NCBI GenBank assembly: GCA_037176705.1
Contig: CM073907.1
Location: 12,121,001 to 12,185,000 of the forward strand
Reading direction: 5' to 3'
DNA: 64,000 nt
From: Molossus alvarezi
Taxonomy: Eukaryota > Chordata > Mammalia > Chiroptera > Molossidae
This document shows, piece by piece, positions 31,254 to 43,392 of this stretch. Numbering within the stretch: position 1 is the stretch's first letter; the number at the start of each line of letters is the position of its first letter. The notes below the pieces were generated by a model. That model saw only the letters and a program-made list of their open reading frames with translations, did no database searches and was not told where the DNA came from. The position numbers were made by a program, and so were the translations under genes.

Positions 31254-31466
31254 GATCTTCCGCTCGTAGAAAGCGCCGCTGCTGTAGGTGGTGGCCAGGG
31301 TGGACGCACACTCCTCCAGGTACCACGGCTTGTAGCCGTTCTCAGTGGTGCTGCTCACGGAGATGGTGTAGATGCTGTTGGTGTAGCCGTCGCAGGAGCA
31401 GTGGTCCCCCTCTCTCCCCCCGTTCCCCGAGGCCCAGACGAAGATGGAGCCCAAGCCCTGGCGGCC
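31254..31466 (-). CDS. PCSK6: PCSK6 exon F: catalytic domain with oxyanion-hole Asn
   Basis: This exon has 213 nt, exactly 71 codons, phase 0 to 0, from [17 protein letters not shown] to SGAFYERKI. The Asn of ASGNGG stabilises the oxyanion (window residue 213, human 347). The segment also includes [17 protein letters not shown] and [15 protein letters not shown], with a Cys pair expected to form a disulfide. The acceptor lies after a good pyrimidine tract (CCTCCCTTCCAG) and the donor is ATC|GTGAGT. Compared with the human protein as remembered, Tyr to His (before CSC) and Ala to Thr (SSTTEN) are the visible changes, both away from the active site. Confidence 0.97.
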
Positions 31467-34400
31467 CTGGAAGGGAGGACAAGACATCAGCGCGGGGGCT
31501 GGAACCGACACGGTGGGTGTCGCACGGGCCTGGAGCCCCTCTTCCAGTTCCCTTCACGGGGGCCACGAAGGATGTCAGACCACGTGGATGCCACTGGGGA
31601 CATGGTGTGATTTCACAGAGGGCTCTGCTTTGAACCACAGGATTGGCCAAGGACAAGACCCAGGAGGACCTCTCTGCTCTTCATGGGGAAACCAAGGGCC
31701 CTCAGACAAGCTGTCCTGTCCCAGAACTTTGCCAAGAATTTCCTTTATAATGACCCAGGTCAGAAAGAGCAAACAGTGCCACAAGTAATACAGAGATGCG
31801 AGATGGTGGCTGAGTGGTACTTTTTCTGGGTCGAACGACCTGGCGCTGTGCGGGGGGCATAGTTCCTGCAAACCTGGCTCTCTGTGGAGAGCGAGTCACC
31901 ATGACGAGAGGGACGGGGCCACGATCTCTGGGTACAGAGGGCGCTGCATGCCCGGGTGGCACTGGAGTGAGCGTTGCCGCGGCCAGGGTGTCAGGGCCAG
32001 CCAAGGCCAGTGGCTTCCCCTGTGTGTTGAGTGCATTTTTAAGCACACACACATGAAAGCAAGTCTTTGAGGGACAGTGGCCGGCCCAGCGGGGTTCCTG
32101 TCCTATCCCATACCCACAGGATTAGAGATTTGTGACCAGACCAAGTGGTCGCTCGAGCCACAGGAGATGAGCTCGTCCAAGACCCACTGGGCTCGAGTGG
32201 TCGGACCTGTCGGTGGGCACAGCCAGTCCTGGAGAGCTCGGCCAACACCCGTCTCCACAGGAAATTGGACCCTCGGGGCTGGGCACGCTGGCGTCCTGCC
32301 AACACCCTCCTTCCAAACGCACAGTGGGAAATGGATCCTTATGCCCACAAGTGGCCAATTTAAAGAAAACTGTCAACAAAATTCTGCAATCCGTCTGCAG
32401 TCCAAGTGCACACAGTCCTATTGCCGACAGGACGCCTCACACTCGCCCTTTGAGAGGGGGGCTACTCCGGGCCGAGTGGAGGGCCACCCCGGGCCAAGAG
32501 GGGGGCCACCCTGGGCTGAGAGGGCCACTCTGGGCCAAGAGGACCCTGGTCTGGAAGTCCCATGCCACCCCACTGTGCAGAACAAGTGCCACAGTTTTCC
32601 ACCTTCTGTTGGTCATGATCTGACATTTCCTGCAGTTCAACGAGGCCCACAGGAAGGTCCCCATGCTCTCCAGGTCCACTGTTCACAGTGGCCTCACGCA
32701 CCTGCTTTCCACCGAGGACGTGGACCTGACCGAGGGGCCAAGGGTGTGACAGAAAGGTTAGCCCCAGTTAGCAAACAGGTCAACATTCTGGGAGAAAGGC
32801 ACACAACACGCAGGAAGTGGGCGTGTCTGGGCATCTGATCACCTGCAGACAAGCTACGAAAATCCAAACTAAAAGGTGTTTAACCCATCGGAGCCCATCT
32901 CTGTCCCATGACAGTCCCCTCTGAGACACTCACCCCCACGTCCCCACACCACTCTAAACTACTTATGAAATGCTGTCATTTTGCAAAATAAGGCGGCAAG
33001 TCGGCTGCCCAGCGGCATAGACAGTGGCCTCAGACAGCACCCCTCAATCCCGAGCATGCGCACAAATCCTGGGGAGCTGAAAGTCTGGACTTCCAGCCAG
33101 CCTGCCGCATCCACACCCCACTTTGAATATCAAGGTCACAGTGACATCCACCTGCCCTCCGGGACAACACCTCAGGAGCAAATGTATGGAGCATCCTGAA
33201 GACCAACCAGAAGCACCTCGTCCTGCCCAAGCTTCTGATGTCTCTCCCACCACCGACGCCATCCACCTGAGATGAAGTCAGATTTCGCAAGAAAAGACTA
33301 CAGGTGACAAATGGGTTGCTGAGGAATTAATAAAAAAGACACAAAACACAAAAACCAGATGGGGAAGTGTGGTTCGGGCTATCATCATCAAACTTCCAGG
33401 AGGGTTTTCCGTGACAACTTCAGACAGCTGCGATTTAAGGCTCCCTCCATGACATATTTTACATCAGGATGACTCAGACAACAAACGAAATGAACTCAGT
33501 CATTCAAAACACGGTGACAAGAAGGACGGGGGCCGCACGGTCCCTCCTGCAACGTCCCCTCTCCCTGACGGCCTGATGATGCTGGTGTGTTCAGAACTCG
33601 GGGCGAAGAGTTCCAGACTCCCCAAGTCCATACAGACCCAGGGGAGGCTGAGAACCCAGATAACTAGTCCAAAGCATTCATTACCTCCCCCGGAAATAGG
33701 GGGCGCCATCCTGAGAGCTCAGAGAAAGGACAGCCGGGCAGGACGAACACCACTCAAAGCAGTAACTTCCTGCAGAAACGGGAATCTCTCCTTTACAGCT
33801 TCAGTGAGCTCGGTGCTGGGGAGTCCGCCCTTGCCGTCGGGTGTGCGAGCCCAGCAACGTAGTGGGTGGCGGGACCTGAGCACGGAGCTGAGACACGTTC
33901 CTTCGGCAGCACCCCCCCCACCCCAGGGCAGCAGCTGACGGGCCCGCCTGGATCTCCCAGCATCCCCGGTTCAGTGCAGAGTCAGGAGGTGATGGTAGCG
34001 AGGCCTGCGCCCAGGAAGGGGGGTTGCTGGGTTGGGGGCTTTCTTAGAGATAAGTACTCAGCCCCCATACTAGGAAATTAGTGGAAAATGACTCAACTCG
34101 ACGTCCCCAGAGAAGCAGGCAGATCTATTTAGAAAAAGGAGCTCAGGAGCAGGGCTTGAGAAGCTGGCTCCTCTCTGGGGCAGGACGGGGGGAGGGGCAG
34201 GGAGGCAAGGCCGCGGGCAATCTAACGCTGTGGTGCTGTTCAATTTCTTCATTAACTGTATCAACCACGTCTTAATCCCGGTGCATGGGTCCCAAGGAGA
34301 TATGAACTCTTAAAGGGGCTTTACTACTGCGTCTCCCCCCCGTCTCCCATCCCTGGCCCCTCTCTCCTCCCTCCAACAGGAGGAGGCAGAGGCAGAAATG

Positions 34401-35235
34401 CTGCCCAGGGACGCCTGGATTTCCTGCCCGAACCCCTGCCAGCATCACCGGGCCACACCTTGTGCTCTGGGCTGGGCTTGATGGGCCACCCAGGGCCACC
34501 TAGGTGCTGACCACAGCTTCATCTGTCTGCTCCAAGAAGCTGTCCTCACCCAGAAATCTGCCTCGCCACCCTGCTTGTTACAGCTGGGTCATCGCCAGCC
34601 CCCCCTCCCCCCCTCCATAGCCTCTCTGACTCACAAGGACCTAGAGTGGATGATCCCGGAGTGACTGGGGAGGGACCTCCTGGGAGGGGCCTGCAGCCTC
34701 CGCGTGTCCCTGGAGCCGTCCCTGGAGAACCAGCCTCAGAAGTTTGCTCTGTTTAGTCCCTGGCAGGCTTCCGCCCCCACATGCTGGCAGGGAGGGCGGC
34801 AAGCAAGACCAAGACTTCCTGCTGAGGGTTTGGATCAGTGCACACCCAGGATGGGCACAGAAAGCGCCACGCTGGGTATTTCTGTGGCCAGGACGCCCAG
34901 CCACCTGCACAGTGCAAATACCAGGCCAGGTGGTCGGACTGAGACCCACACCACCCACCTGTTCACGCCCCTCCGCCGGGCAGCCAGGCTCCAGGTGCAG
35001 AGCCCCAGGTCCGGGGGATGCCCTGCTGGCACCGCTGAACCAGCTACTCTGTAACCAGGTGCCGCTTCTTCCCCGAGCCCTGGATGACTTCTCCCTCGGT
35101 CTGGTCCTGGCACAGCGGGGACCTTCGGTTTCATCTCGGGGTTCTGGCCTGTGCCACTCCGATTTGTCATTGTTAACGTTCCTTGACCGCCGCCCCGGCC
35201 CCGAGCGCGCTACCGCAGCCCTGGGTTACTCACAC
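31467..35235 (-). other. PCSK6 intron E-F
   Basis: A 3.8-kb intron without a single recognisable VES copy, which is unusual for this window. It holds a short tandem repeat at 32455-32545 and G-rich runs near 34178-34206. The rest is unassigned. Confidence 0.85.
32455..32545. repeat. Short imperfect tandem repeat (about 24 bp)
   Basis: Four degenerate copies of a unit like GGGCCACCCTGGGCCAAGAG. Small and without evident function. Confidence 0.65.
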
Positions 35236-35408
35236 CTTTTTAATGCCGTACTCGAAGGCCTGCTTAGCCAGCCGGCCCGGCCCGTCCACCGTCTTCCCGT
35301 CGTCATCCGGCCCCCAGCTCGCGCTGTAGATGTCGATGTAGTTGGGTCTGACGCCCAGCGACTTCGCCTCCACGACATCGGTCACGTCCCCGTCCAGCAT
35401 GCGGACGC
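35236..35408 (-). CDS. PCSK6: PCSK6 exon E: catalytic domain core
   Basis: This exon has 173 nt, phase 1 to 0. It encodes the second half of a Gly codon, then [18 protein letters not shown] through GIKK. It contains the [17 protein letters not shown] block, the hallmark of kexin/furin-type S8 peptidases, where Trp-Gly-Pro-Asp-Asp line the S1/S4 subsites that choose basic residues (family knowledge). The acceptor is GTGTTCCAG and the donor is AAAAAG|GTGTGAG. I remember Ile rather than Val in the human protein at the first residue and Ile in SLGIRP, so changes here are conservative. Confidence 0.97.
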
Positions 35409-36612
35409 CTGGAACACAGAGGGTGCACGCCTGTCCCCACAGAGACCGCGGCCCGGGAGCAGGGGCGTGGCCGGAGAGCCCCAAACTGCCTGGGAGTCGT
35501 CCAGCATCATTCTGGACACTTTTCTCCCCATTCCGTGCTGGCCGAGGAGCAGGAATTAAAGTGACACCGCAGGCCACTTGGCAATGCCCTAGCACAGCGA
35601 CAGCAAAGAAACAGAGCTCCCGGGGTGGAGAGTTTCCTCTGCAGGAGGGTGCCACACCGGCAGTTAAAAACGGGCACTTCTCTGACACAACTCCGCTGTC
35701 TCCAGCATTCCTAGCTGATACTTTGTATTTATTTCCCCCATCCCTGATTTACAATTAGGAGCTTGAAACCAAGAAGACAGAGGCCGTGCCTTAGCCTCGG
35801 TGGAGGGGCCAAGTCACCGCTGTGTGTGCTCCCTGGAGGGTCTTTAGGAGGTGGGGGGAGTGGGCGCCCACCGGCCTCTCGCAGTGCCTGGCTCCCGGCC
35901 AGGGTACCTCCTCCCGCCCGTGCCCAGGGTTTGCGTCATCACTGCTACACTCTCCATGTGGCAGGTGTGGTCCCCCCGCCACGCCCAGGGCCTCACCCGA
36001 GAGGGGCTGAATGATGCTGACAGTGACCGGGGAGCAGAGGCGATGAGGCCATCAGCACCCTGCTCAGACTGCCAGGGATGCGCCAAGTCACACGCCTCTG
36101 AGAGCCAAGCGTCTGCAGGGCACGCCTTTCAACAAAACCAGCTTTAGATCTTAGAGCTGCTTCAGACAGAATGGAAAAGGAGACTTTTCCTGATTATGAG
36201 ACTCCTACGTGCTCTTTGTAGAAATTTTGGAAAATTGAGAAATAACTAGCGATGACATTCGGATTGTTTCCTTCGAGTATTTTCCTTTGCCTGCAGGACA
36301 CAATTCTGCTCAAGTTCTCTCCCCGCCCCCCGGAATTTTATACAGAACATTTCCCGGTGCCATTAAAGACTCCTAAGACCCATGCCCTGCCCCTTGCAGA
36401 GCAAACTGCTCCGAATCTCAGATCATCCTTCCCATCGCCTTTCAACAACCAGCGTTTTGATAGTTACTTGCACGTCCTGCTCGAACAGCTGTCACTGAGT
36501 TCTGCCTGTACGGGAATCAGCCTTGCTCGGTCACGCGTGATACATGTTTTATCCCGATGGGGGGGGGTGTCTTCCCACTTTGCTCACAGAGTCTTTGGAT
36601 AAACAGAATTTC

Positions 36613-36821
36613 TTTCTCTCTCTCTTTTTAAATATGTTTTTATTGATTTTTTAGTGAGAGAGAGATAGAAATATTGATGTGAGGGAGACACGATTGGCTG
36701 CCTCCTGCACGCCCCCTACTGGGGATCGAGCCTGCAACCCGGGCATGTGCCCTGACTGGGAATCGAACTGGGACCTCAGTCCGTGGGACGGCGCTCAACC
36801 ACGGGGCCACACCAGCCAGGA
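36613..36821 (-). mobile_element. VES SINE, GTGTGGC subtype
   Basis: A reverse copy with CCCCTACTGGGGATCGAGCC and GGAATCGAACTGGGACC. Perfect 15-bp duplications GATAAACAGAATTTC at 36598-36612 and 36822-36836. Confidence 0.95.
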
Positions 36822-37019
36822 GATAAACAGAATTTCCGAACTTCAATAGAGTAGGAACTGATTTCCCTTGGAAGATCAAGGCAGTCATGATGGGGGCCCA
36901 CTCTTTGCTATCGGGGCTCCTTTCGCCTTGTCACAGGAGGGCAGAGTCACCTCGGTTACACCAGCTCACTGTCCTCACTCCTTGCTGGCTCAGCGTGGGG
37001 GAAAGAGTGCAGGGGACAG

Positions 37020-37160
37020 AGAGTCCTGGTGTGGAGGCTCTGCTGTGTGACCTTGGGCTAGCGTCTCAACCTCTCTGAGCCCTTGCTTCCCCCAATATTG
37101 ACCTGGGGGTTAGTGGAGAGGATTACATATGTTGAGGCCCTGGCACCCGGTGCTGTTTGA
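37020..37160 (-). mobile_element. MIR SINE relic
   Basis: Reverse-oriented: GCTGTGTGACCTTGGGCTAG, CAACCTCTCTGAGCCC, then GGATTACATATGTTGAGGCC and CTGGCACCC. A standard antisense MIR order. Confidence 0.82.
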
Positions 37161-38000
37161 GAAAGAGAATTCCTTATGGTTTTATTTTCAGCAAAGGGTT
37201 TTCTGGGGCAGGAGACCCTGCCTGCTGGCCACACAGGCAGCCAAAATCAACTCTGATGTTCTCGTGGGGAAATATAACCCACTGTTCTCGGCCTCCACGC
37301 AAGTCCTAGATGTCAGGATGCCTATTTTTGAACAAGAAGAACAAGATGCCAGAAGACATCCCGGAGGACGTAAAAACATCTGACCAGACCGATTTTTCGA
37401 CGCCTCCATCTCCAAAAAATGACCGATGGAGGAGAAAGAAAGCCTAATGTACCTGGGTTTTAATGGACCATCTAATTTCTGCAACACTGACAGGTTGCCA
37501 GCAAAGAAAAGGTAAATATTTTCCGTAGAAACCCGCTGTTCCAATATTAGCTTTCAGTGCTAGTGGCTCCCTGGAAATGCCGAAGGAAGAAAAACAGGAA
37601 TCGCTTCTCTAATGCAAGAAGAAAGGTCAATTTACCATAAATGATCAGGTACGAAAATAACTTGGACAAATCACTTGGATGGCGAATTAATGGCCGATCC
37701 CTAGCGTGTTTACGGTGGCCACAGCATGCGGGGTTCGAAGGTCAGGGTGGCAGGTCCCCCTCTGGTGACCAGTCTGTGCACGAGGCAGAAGGAGTCTTAG
37801 GCAGAAAGACGATGGTGCTTTGCAGAACCTAATGAATTCATGTTTGGGTGAATAATTCAGAGGTGTCACCAGGGTTCCTCCAGATCCCAACTGACCTTCT
37901 GGTCACCCTCAGGAGCTACAGGCCGGACACACAGACGCAGGCCTGGCTCACTTTAAATAGATGTTTCCCTGTAAAACTGCCTGAACCCAACTGCACTTTT

Positions 38001-38234
38001 TTTTTTTAAATCCTCACCTGAGGATATTTTTTCCATTGATTTTTAGAGAGATTAGAAGGAAAGGAGGAGGAGAGAGAGAATCATCCATGTGTCGATTGGT
38101 TGCCTCCTACATGCTCCCCAATCTGGGCTGGGGATCAAACCTGCAACCCAAGTACATGCCTTTGACCTGGAATTGAACCCGTGACCCTTTGGTGTGCAGA
38201 TTGAGGCCCTAACCACTGAACCACACCAGCCACA
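38001..38234 (-). mobile_element. VES SINE, older copy
   Basis: A reverse copy with tail hairpin TCCTCACCTGAGGA and tRNA-like head ACCACTGAACCACACCAGCC. The duplication is not clear. Confidence 0.88.
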
Positions 38235-38469
38235 TTCAATGTCCTGGGAGAACTTGCTGAAATGAATGATTTTACAGTTCTCCAGGGAAAGGTCAAACAT
38301 CCAGTATGGCTCTTTTCCCGTGACCCGTCCTCCCACCCTTCCCCCACTCCTCGGTTGGCTTGCGACTTTCCAAATGACAGGCCGGTGGACGCACAGCGGC
38401 TCTTTAACACAACGCGGGACACAGCATGTCCCCTGAAAATGCCTGAGGAAGCTCCCTGCTAAAAGACAA

Positions 38470-38770
38470 TGGGGAATTCAGGGTGGGACTGTTTTTGCAG
38501 ACCTGGTGTTTAAAGAGGCAGTTAAGCTAAAATGAGGTCCTCTATATGGGCCCTCATCCTCGATGACTGGTGTCCTTGTACGAAGAGGAAAGGCAGACGC
38601 AGACCACACACAGATCGAGGGCTGACCTTGTGAGGACACAGTGAGTAGCAGCCACCTGCAAGCCAAGGGCAGAGGCCTTAGAAGAAACCAGATCTGCTGC
38701 CACATTGATCTTAGACTTCTAGCGTCCAAAACTGAGAGAAAATAAATTTCAATTGGGTAAGCAAAAAAAA
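38470..38770 (+). mobile_element. MST/MLT1-type MaLR LTR, partial
   Basis: Landmarks: GTTAAGCTAAAATGAGGTCC, CTGGTGTCCTTGTACGAAGA, GAGGACACAGTGAG, AAGAAACCAGATCTGCTGCC and CTTCTAGCGTCCAAAACTGA then AATAAATTTC. This is the 3' half of a mammalian MaLR LTR without internal sequence. Confidence 0.82.
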
Positions 38771-38787
38771 AAAAAAAGGCAATGAAA

Positions 38788-38931
38788 GTACACACACCCG
38801 TGCATGTACACGTACTCATGCATGTACACATACCCGTGCATGTACACATACCCATGCATGTACACACACCCGTACATGTATACACACCTGTGCATGTACA
38901 CACACCTGTGCATGTACACACACCCACGTAT
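38788..38931. repeat. 18-bp minisatellite, eight copies
   Basis: Eight head-to-tail units like GTACACACACCCGTGCAT, exactly 18 bp each, varying at four or five positions only (C/T and A/G). Because 18 is a multiple of three, both strands stay open and mimic a periodic His/Val/Pro protein (HVHTPV), which is not a gene. Alternating purine-pyrimidine runs (GTGCATGTACAC) make Z-DNA possible. It follows an A14-15 run. Confidence 0.93.
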
Positions 38932-41537
38932 ACACGTGCCAGTATAAGAAGTCAGCTGTCAGCCAGGCTGTTAACATCTGGAGGAAGGCAGGGGAGAAGA
39001 GCATGATGGGCCCACGTTTGCTCACTGAGAAAGTCATGTACTCTGCCTTCAGCAAACGGATGGCAATGCGAAAACCGTGAACAGCGGCAAAGGAAATCAG
39101 ATTGCAGTTAACTGAGTGTGACAAATCGGCCTGCCTGACAAATTTCGCTCATTAATCCTGAGTTTACTGTGGTAAATCCACAGAGGATTAGTGCTCCCCC
39201 CCCCCGCCAAAAAAAAATATAGTACCTTCTGTTCTACCAGCAGCCACTCTGGGCCAAGTGGGGTTTTGGTTTCAGCAGTTGTGCTCCAACCTAAAAGGGT
39301 TCTGTCAACTCTCATCATCACCCGACAGTAACCGGGCCCTCGGACCCCTCGGTGTGCCCACACGTGGCCGCCTTGTTCCAGAGCCCCGCAGCTGTGGTCT
39401 GCCGAGACGAAAGCACACACCATCCTCGCTGTCGCCTGCAGACGAGCCCAGCCCCTCCGGCCTCCTGCTGCCGTTGGCCCTGGTCCTCGCAGAGTGAGGT
39501 GCCCCTGGGGCCAGGGCTGTGCCCGTGAGCTCTGGGTCAAAGGGATGCGGCCAAGGCTAGGGAGGGCCCTGCGTGAACCGTGTCTTCTACTTCCTGCATC
39601 TGGGGGCCTGACACCCCACACCCCAGAGTTGGCCAGTTCCCAGGGACAGCAAACAAAGCCCCTGTGTGGGCTCCTTCCGCAAGCGAGCCAACCGGTCCAG
39701 GGCCCACACCAACCACCTCTTACAGTCTCACACTCACAGACAATATCCTTCAGCACCCCAGGGCCAGGTACCAGACAATTAGGGACAGCCCCTGTACCCA
39801 GAGCCCTAAGTTATTCCAACAGGCCAATCCTGGCCCTGTTTAACCTGCCTGGCCTGTTCCTTCCTGCAGAAACCACCTTGGATCTTCAGCCCACTGGTTC
39901 CCACGCTCCCCTGCCCCCCTACGGGCCCTGGCGCTTCCTCGAGCGGCTCCGCCACGAGAACTCTGGGTCACCAACTCCGCTCGATGCCACTGTCCCCTCG
40001 CCTGTTGGTCTTGCCAAACCTAAATAAAGGATAAAACTGTTTAAAAACCGGCCACTCTTCCATCAGCAGGGCCTGCTGATTTTGCACAGAATGGCGTGGA
40101 CTCGGAGAGCCTCCGCAAGGGCCAGAGATTCGAAATCTAGATGGACTTTCCTGGTCTGCAGCCAGTGCACAGGGGCCAGAGAATGACAGTGGGTCACCTG
40201 GGCTCAGCAAGAGCTGGCAGCCTGGGACGCTGGACAGCAGAGCAAGTGTCTGAGCCAGAGGGGGCGCCCATACCTACACTCTGCAAGCGGGGCAGCCAGG
40301 AGCCCCAAGAGGATGTGCACTGAAGACAGAGCAAGTGAGCACACGCCCGAACGAGCCTCTGGGGGAGACGAGGAGACGGGCAAAAGGCAACCACACCACC
40401 TTAAAAACAAGATGATGGCACCACCATGACACAGGGCTACCCGAGAGCTTGTCACTCTCTCCCTGTTCATCCGACTCGGGAGCAAAGATACTCCTCATTC
40501 AGGCTGGTAATGACAATCTCGGGGACCACGCTGTGCAGCCCATGGCTTTCAAGAGCCAGCGTCACCTGTGGGGGGTACGGCCCCCAGGAGACACGGGTGC
40601 AGGAGCCATGGCCAAGCCTCTCCATTTCCTCATTCCCAGGCTCCTGCTTAGCCTGGGGAAGGCCAGACCCAGCAGGGGTGTGCCTTTGATGAGAGAATAT
40701 GGGGGTGGTAGGGCCCAGTTCCCTGAGAGCACCTGGCTCCTAACCGTAGCTGCCCACATCCACTCAACACCCCAAACCCCCAATGAACTTGAACTCCCAT
40801 CGCGGCTGCAAGTCCACTTGTCGGCCAGGCCTCTGACAGCGCTCATGAGCCTGCATTCTGTGACTCTGAATGAACACGATGGACTCACTTATGGGCACAG
40901 GCGAACCTCAATGTTATGTGCTTGACCTCTTCCTGTTTATGAAGGGACAGGGGGACTTCGTGAGGCCAGCGAGGGAGCTTTTCTGTTGCAAAGCATCCGC
41001 CAGACCCAGGGAGAGGGATCCTTGTAGCCTGGGATGTGTCCCTCGAAGCAGCTGGACGCTGGACGAGATGTACCCCAGACGTTGTGACCTGTCACAGGCA
41101 TACGTCTGAATCTTGCTACGCATCAGCACAGGTAAGGAGCTTGTCGAAAACTACGCATCTTCTAAAGTTAGGAGTTAGAGGGCTTCCCTTGCCTGCCCCG
41201 CAGGTGACGGGCTTTGCAAGTGGGACACGTTCTGCTCAGGCCAGGGTGGACCCGGTCCCCAGACAGCCTATCTCACTGGATGCGGGGAGGGGCTGGAGTG
41301 CGGTGCCAGGCTCACACCCTCGGTCCGCAGTATGCCAGGGGCCCGAACCCTCCGGGAGGTGCCAGCAAGAAGGACCCTGTCCCCCGAGCTCACCTGGTAG
41401 GTGAGCCGACGATGACGCTGATGATGAGCTGATGGCTGGTGGATGCACCCAAGTCTAGAGCCAACCACTGCCAATGTCAACCAGGCGCAGACGGGTAAGA
41501 GGGAAGAAGCATTCTAGGACATTACTTTTTTTTATTT
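38932..41537. other. Intronic stretch without recognised elements
   Basis: About 2.6 kb of mostly GC-balanced sequence. It includes a C9 run and A-run near 39196-39220. Open frames in it (for example 39097-39756 reverse) have no family resemblance. I recognise no exon or repeat. Confidence 0.6.
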
Positions 41538-41549
41538 AAGGCTAACAGG

Positions 41550-41767
41550 CCCGGCCGGTGTGGCTTTGTGGATTGAACGCCATCCCATGGACTGAGAGGT
41601 CCGGGTTTGATTCCCGGTCAGGGCACATGCCCGGGTTGCAGGCTCGATCCCCAGTAGGGGGCGTGCAGGAGGCAGTCGGTCCATGTTTTTCTTTCACTGA
41701 TATTTCTATCTATCTCTCCTTTTCCCTTCCTCTCTCTCTAGAAATCAAATAAAAATTGTTTTCTAAA
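41550..41767 (+). mobile_element. VES SINE, GTGTGGCT subtype
   Basis: A forward copy: CCCGGCCGGTGTGGCTTTGT, CAGTAGGGGGCGTGCAGG, tail GAAATCAAATAAAAATTG. Perfect 12-bp duplications AAGGCTAACAGG at 41538-41549 and 41768-41779. Confidence 0.94.
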
Positions 41768-42359
41768 AAGGCTAACAGGGTAAGAGATTAAAAGAAAAAT
41801 TTAAGTGAGTAGACAGGCTAGGAGTGCCAGCCACTACCCTGTCTCCCCACCTCCCTCTGTTGGTCCCAGACGGGGGGAGGTTGGAAGGCATCACCTATTG
41901 CGTGTTAGGCCGAGAGAGGGAAGCAAGGATCAATCACGTCGGAAGGAATGCGGATGTGGCCCGGAAGAGAACAGGTGCACACTGGGCCTTCCTTCTGTGC
42001 CTGTTCCCGCCCCAGCCCTGGTGGGTAGCAGCCCTTCACTGGTCGCTGCTGCACCCTAACCCGAGAGCTACGACTGCAAAGGGACAACCCAGGCCAGCAA
42101 ATGGGCTCTACACCAGAACGCCAGGCATAGAGGAAAGACAGAGTGAGCTGGAAGACAGAACAACAGAAACAACCCCACCTCAAGAACAGAGAGAAAACAG
42201 TAAATAAAACAATAAAATCTCAATAAAAATGAACACAGTCTCATATCCCGGTGGAACCACAACAAAAGGTCCCTTCATGGTCCCAGGAGCAGAGGGTGGA
42301 GAGGAAAGGGATCAGAAGTATGAAGAAATAATGGCTGAACTCTGTCTGAAGTTGGTAAG

Positions 42360-42858
42360 ACACACAAACCTACAGCTGCAAAATGCCTTCTCCTTTTGAA
42401 TGTTCTCAATTATGTTTGACAATTGAAGCGAAAATTGTAGTACTGTCTCATGTTGTTCTAAATGTATAGAGAAATATTTAAACAATTATAAACAGGGGAG
42501 GGTAATAGAATGGAGGTAAGACTTCTATCCCTCACCTGAGCTGGTAAAACACCCAAAGACTGTGACTTGATACATAATACCAGGAGCAATCACTGAAAAA
42601 GCTATACAAGACACTGAATTTGTAATTTTTTAAATTCTTCCAAAAGAAATGAAACTTACAGTAACATAAAAACCTATACGAGAATGTTTCTACGTGCTTT
42701 ACGTGTAATTGGCCAAAAATAGAAACAACTCGGATGTCCTTCTAAGTGTGAATGGTGATATCCACTGTGGCATGTCCATACGGTGGAATATTACTTAGCA
42801 GTGAAAATGTTTTAAGAGAGATTCCAAACTGTACTTTCATATAAAATCTCTTCATTTG
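42360..42858 (+). mobile_element. LINE-1 relics
   Basis: 42420-42650 carries L1M-type text (GTATAGAGAAATATTTAAAC, GCAATCACTGAAAAAGCTAT). 42720-42830 carries text resembling the end of ORF2 (GGAATATTACTTAGCAGTGA). The two pieces are out of normal order and so are probably two insertions or a rearranged one. Confidence 0.55.
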
Positions 42859-43079
42859 CAGCCTGGCCAGTGTTGCTCAGTGGTCAAGCATTGACCCATG
42901 CACCAAGAGGTCGCCAGTTTGATTCCCGGTCACGGCACATGCCCAGGTTGTGGGCCAAATCCCCAGTGGGGGACATGCAGGAGTCGGTCAATAAATATTC
43001 TCTCTCATCGATGTTTCTCTCTCTCTCTCCCCCTCTCCCTTCTTCTCTTTCTAAACTCAATAAAAAAAAAAATAAAGAA
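42859..43079 (+). mobile_element. VES SINE, GTGTGGCTCAG-like subtype
   Basis: A forward copy with body CAGTGGGGGACATGCAGG and tail AATAAAAAAAAAAATAAAG. Perfect 16-bp duplications AAAATCTCTTCATTTG at 42843-42858 and 43080-43095. Confidence 0.95.
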
Positions 43080-43095
43080 AAAATCTCTTCATTTG

Positions 43096-43392
43096 TAAAT
43101 GTTTGGTGAAGTTTAAAAAAAAAACCTGGTGGGTGACACAGAACGCGTGTGTAGTGTTGTCTACGGCAGCCTGTGGGCCCCCCAGTTGCAGCCTCTGATC
43201 TAATAGATGTAGATTTTTGTACTCAATGAGCACAGAACAAAAATACTCTTCAAATTCAAATCCCATTGGAATACTTACAAAAATTGAACATGTATTAGAC
43301 CACAAAGAAATTCTCAACAAATTCGAAAAGACAGAAATTATACAGAACACAGTCTCTGATCCTGATAAAATAAAGGGAAAATTAGCAACAAG
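43096..43392 (+). mobile_element. LINE-1 relic
   Basis: Text including ATTAGACCACAAAGAAATTC and CAAATTCGAAAAGACAGAAA is LINE-1-like (L1M). No coding frame remains. Confidence 0.55.

Noticed and set aside
38782..39006. His/Val-rich repeated protein
   Set aside because: It is translation of an 18-bp minisatellite; the other strand is open too, so it is a repeat artefact.
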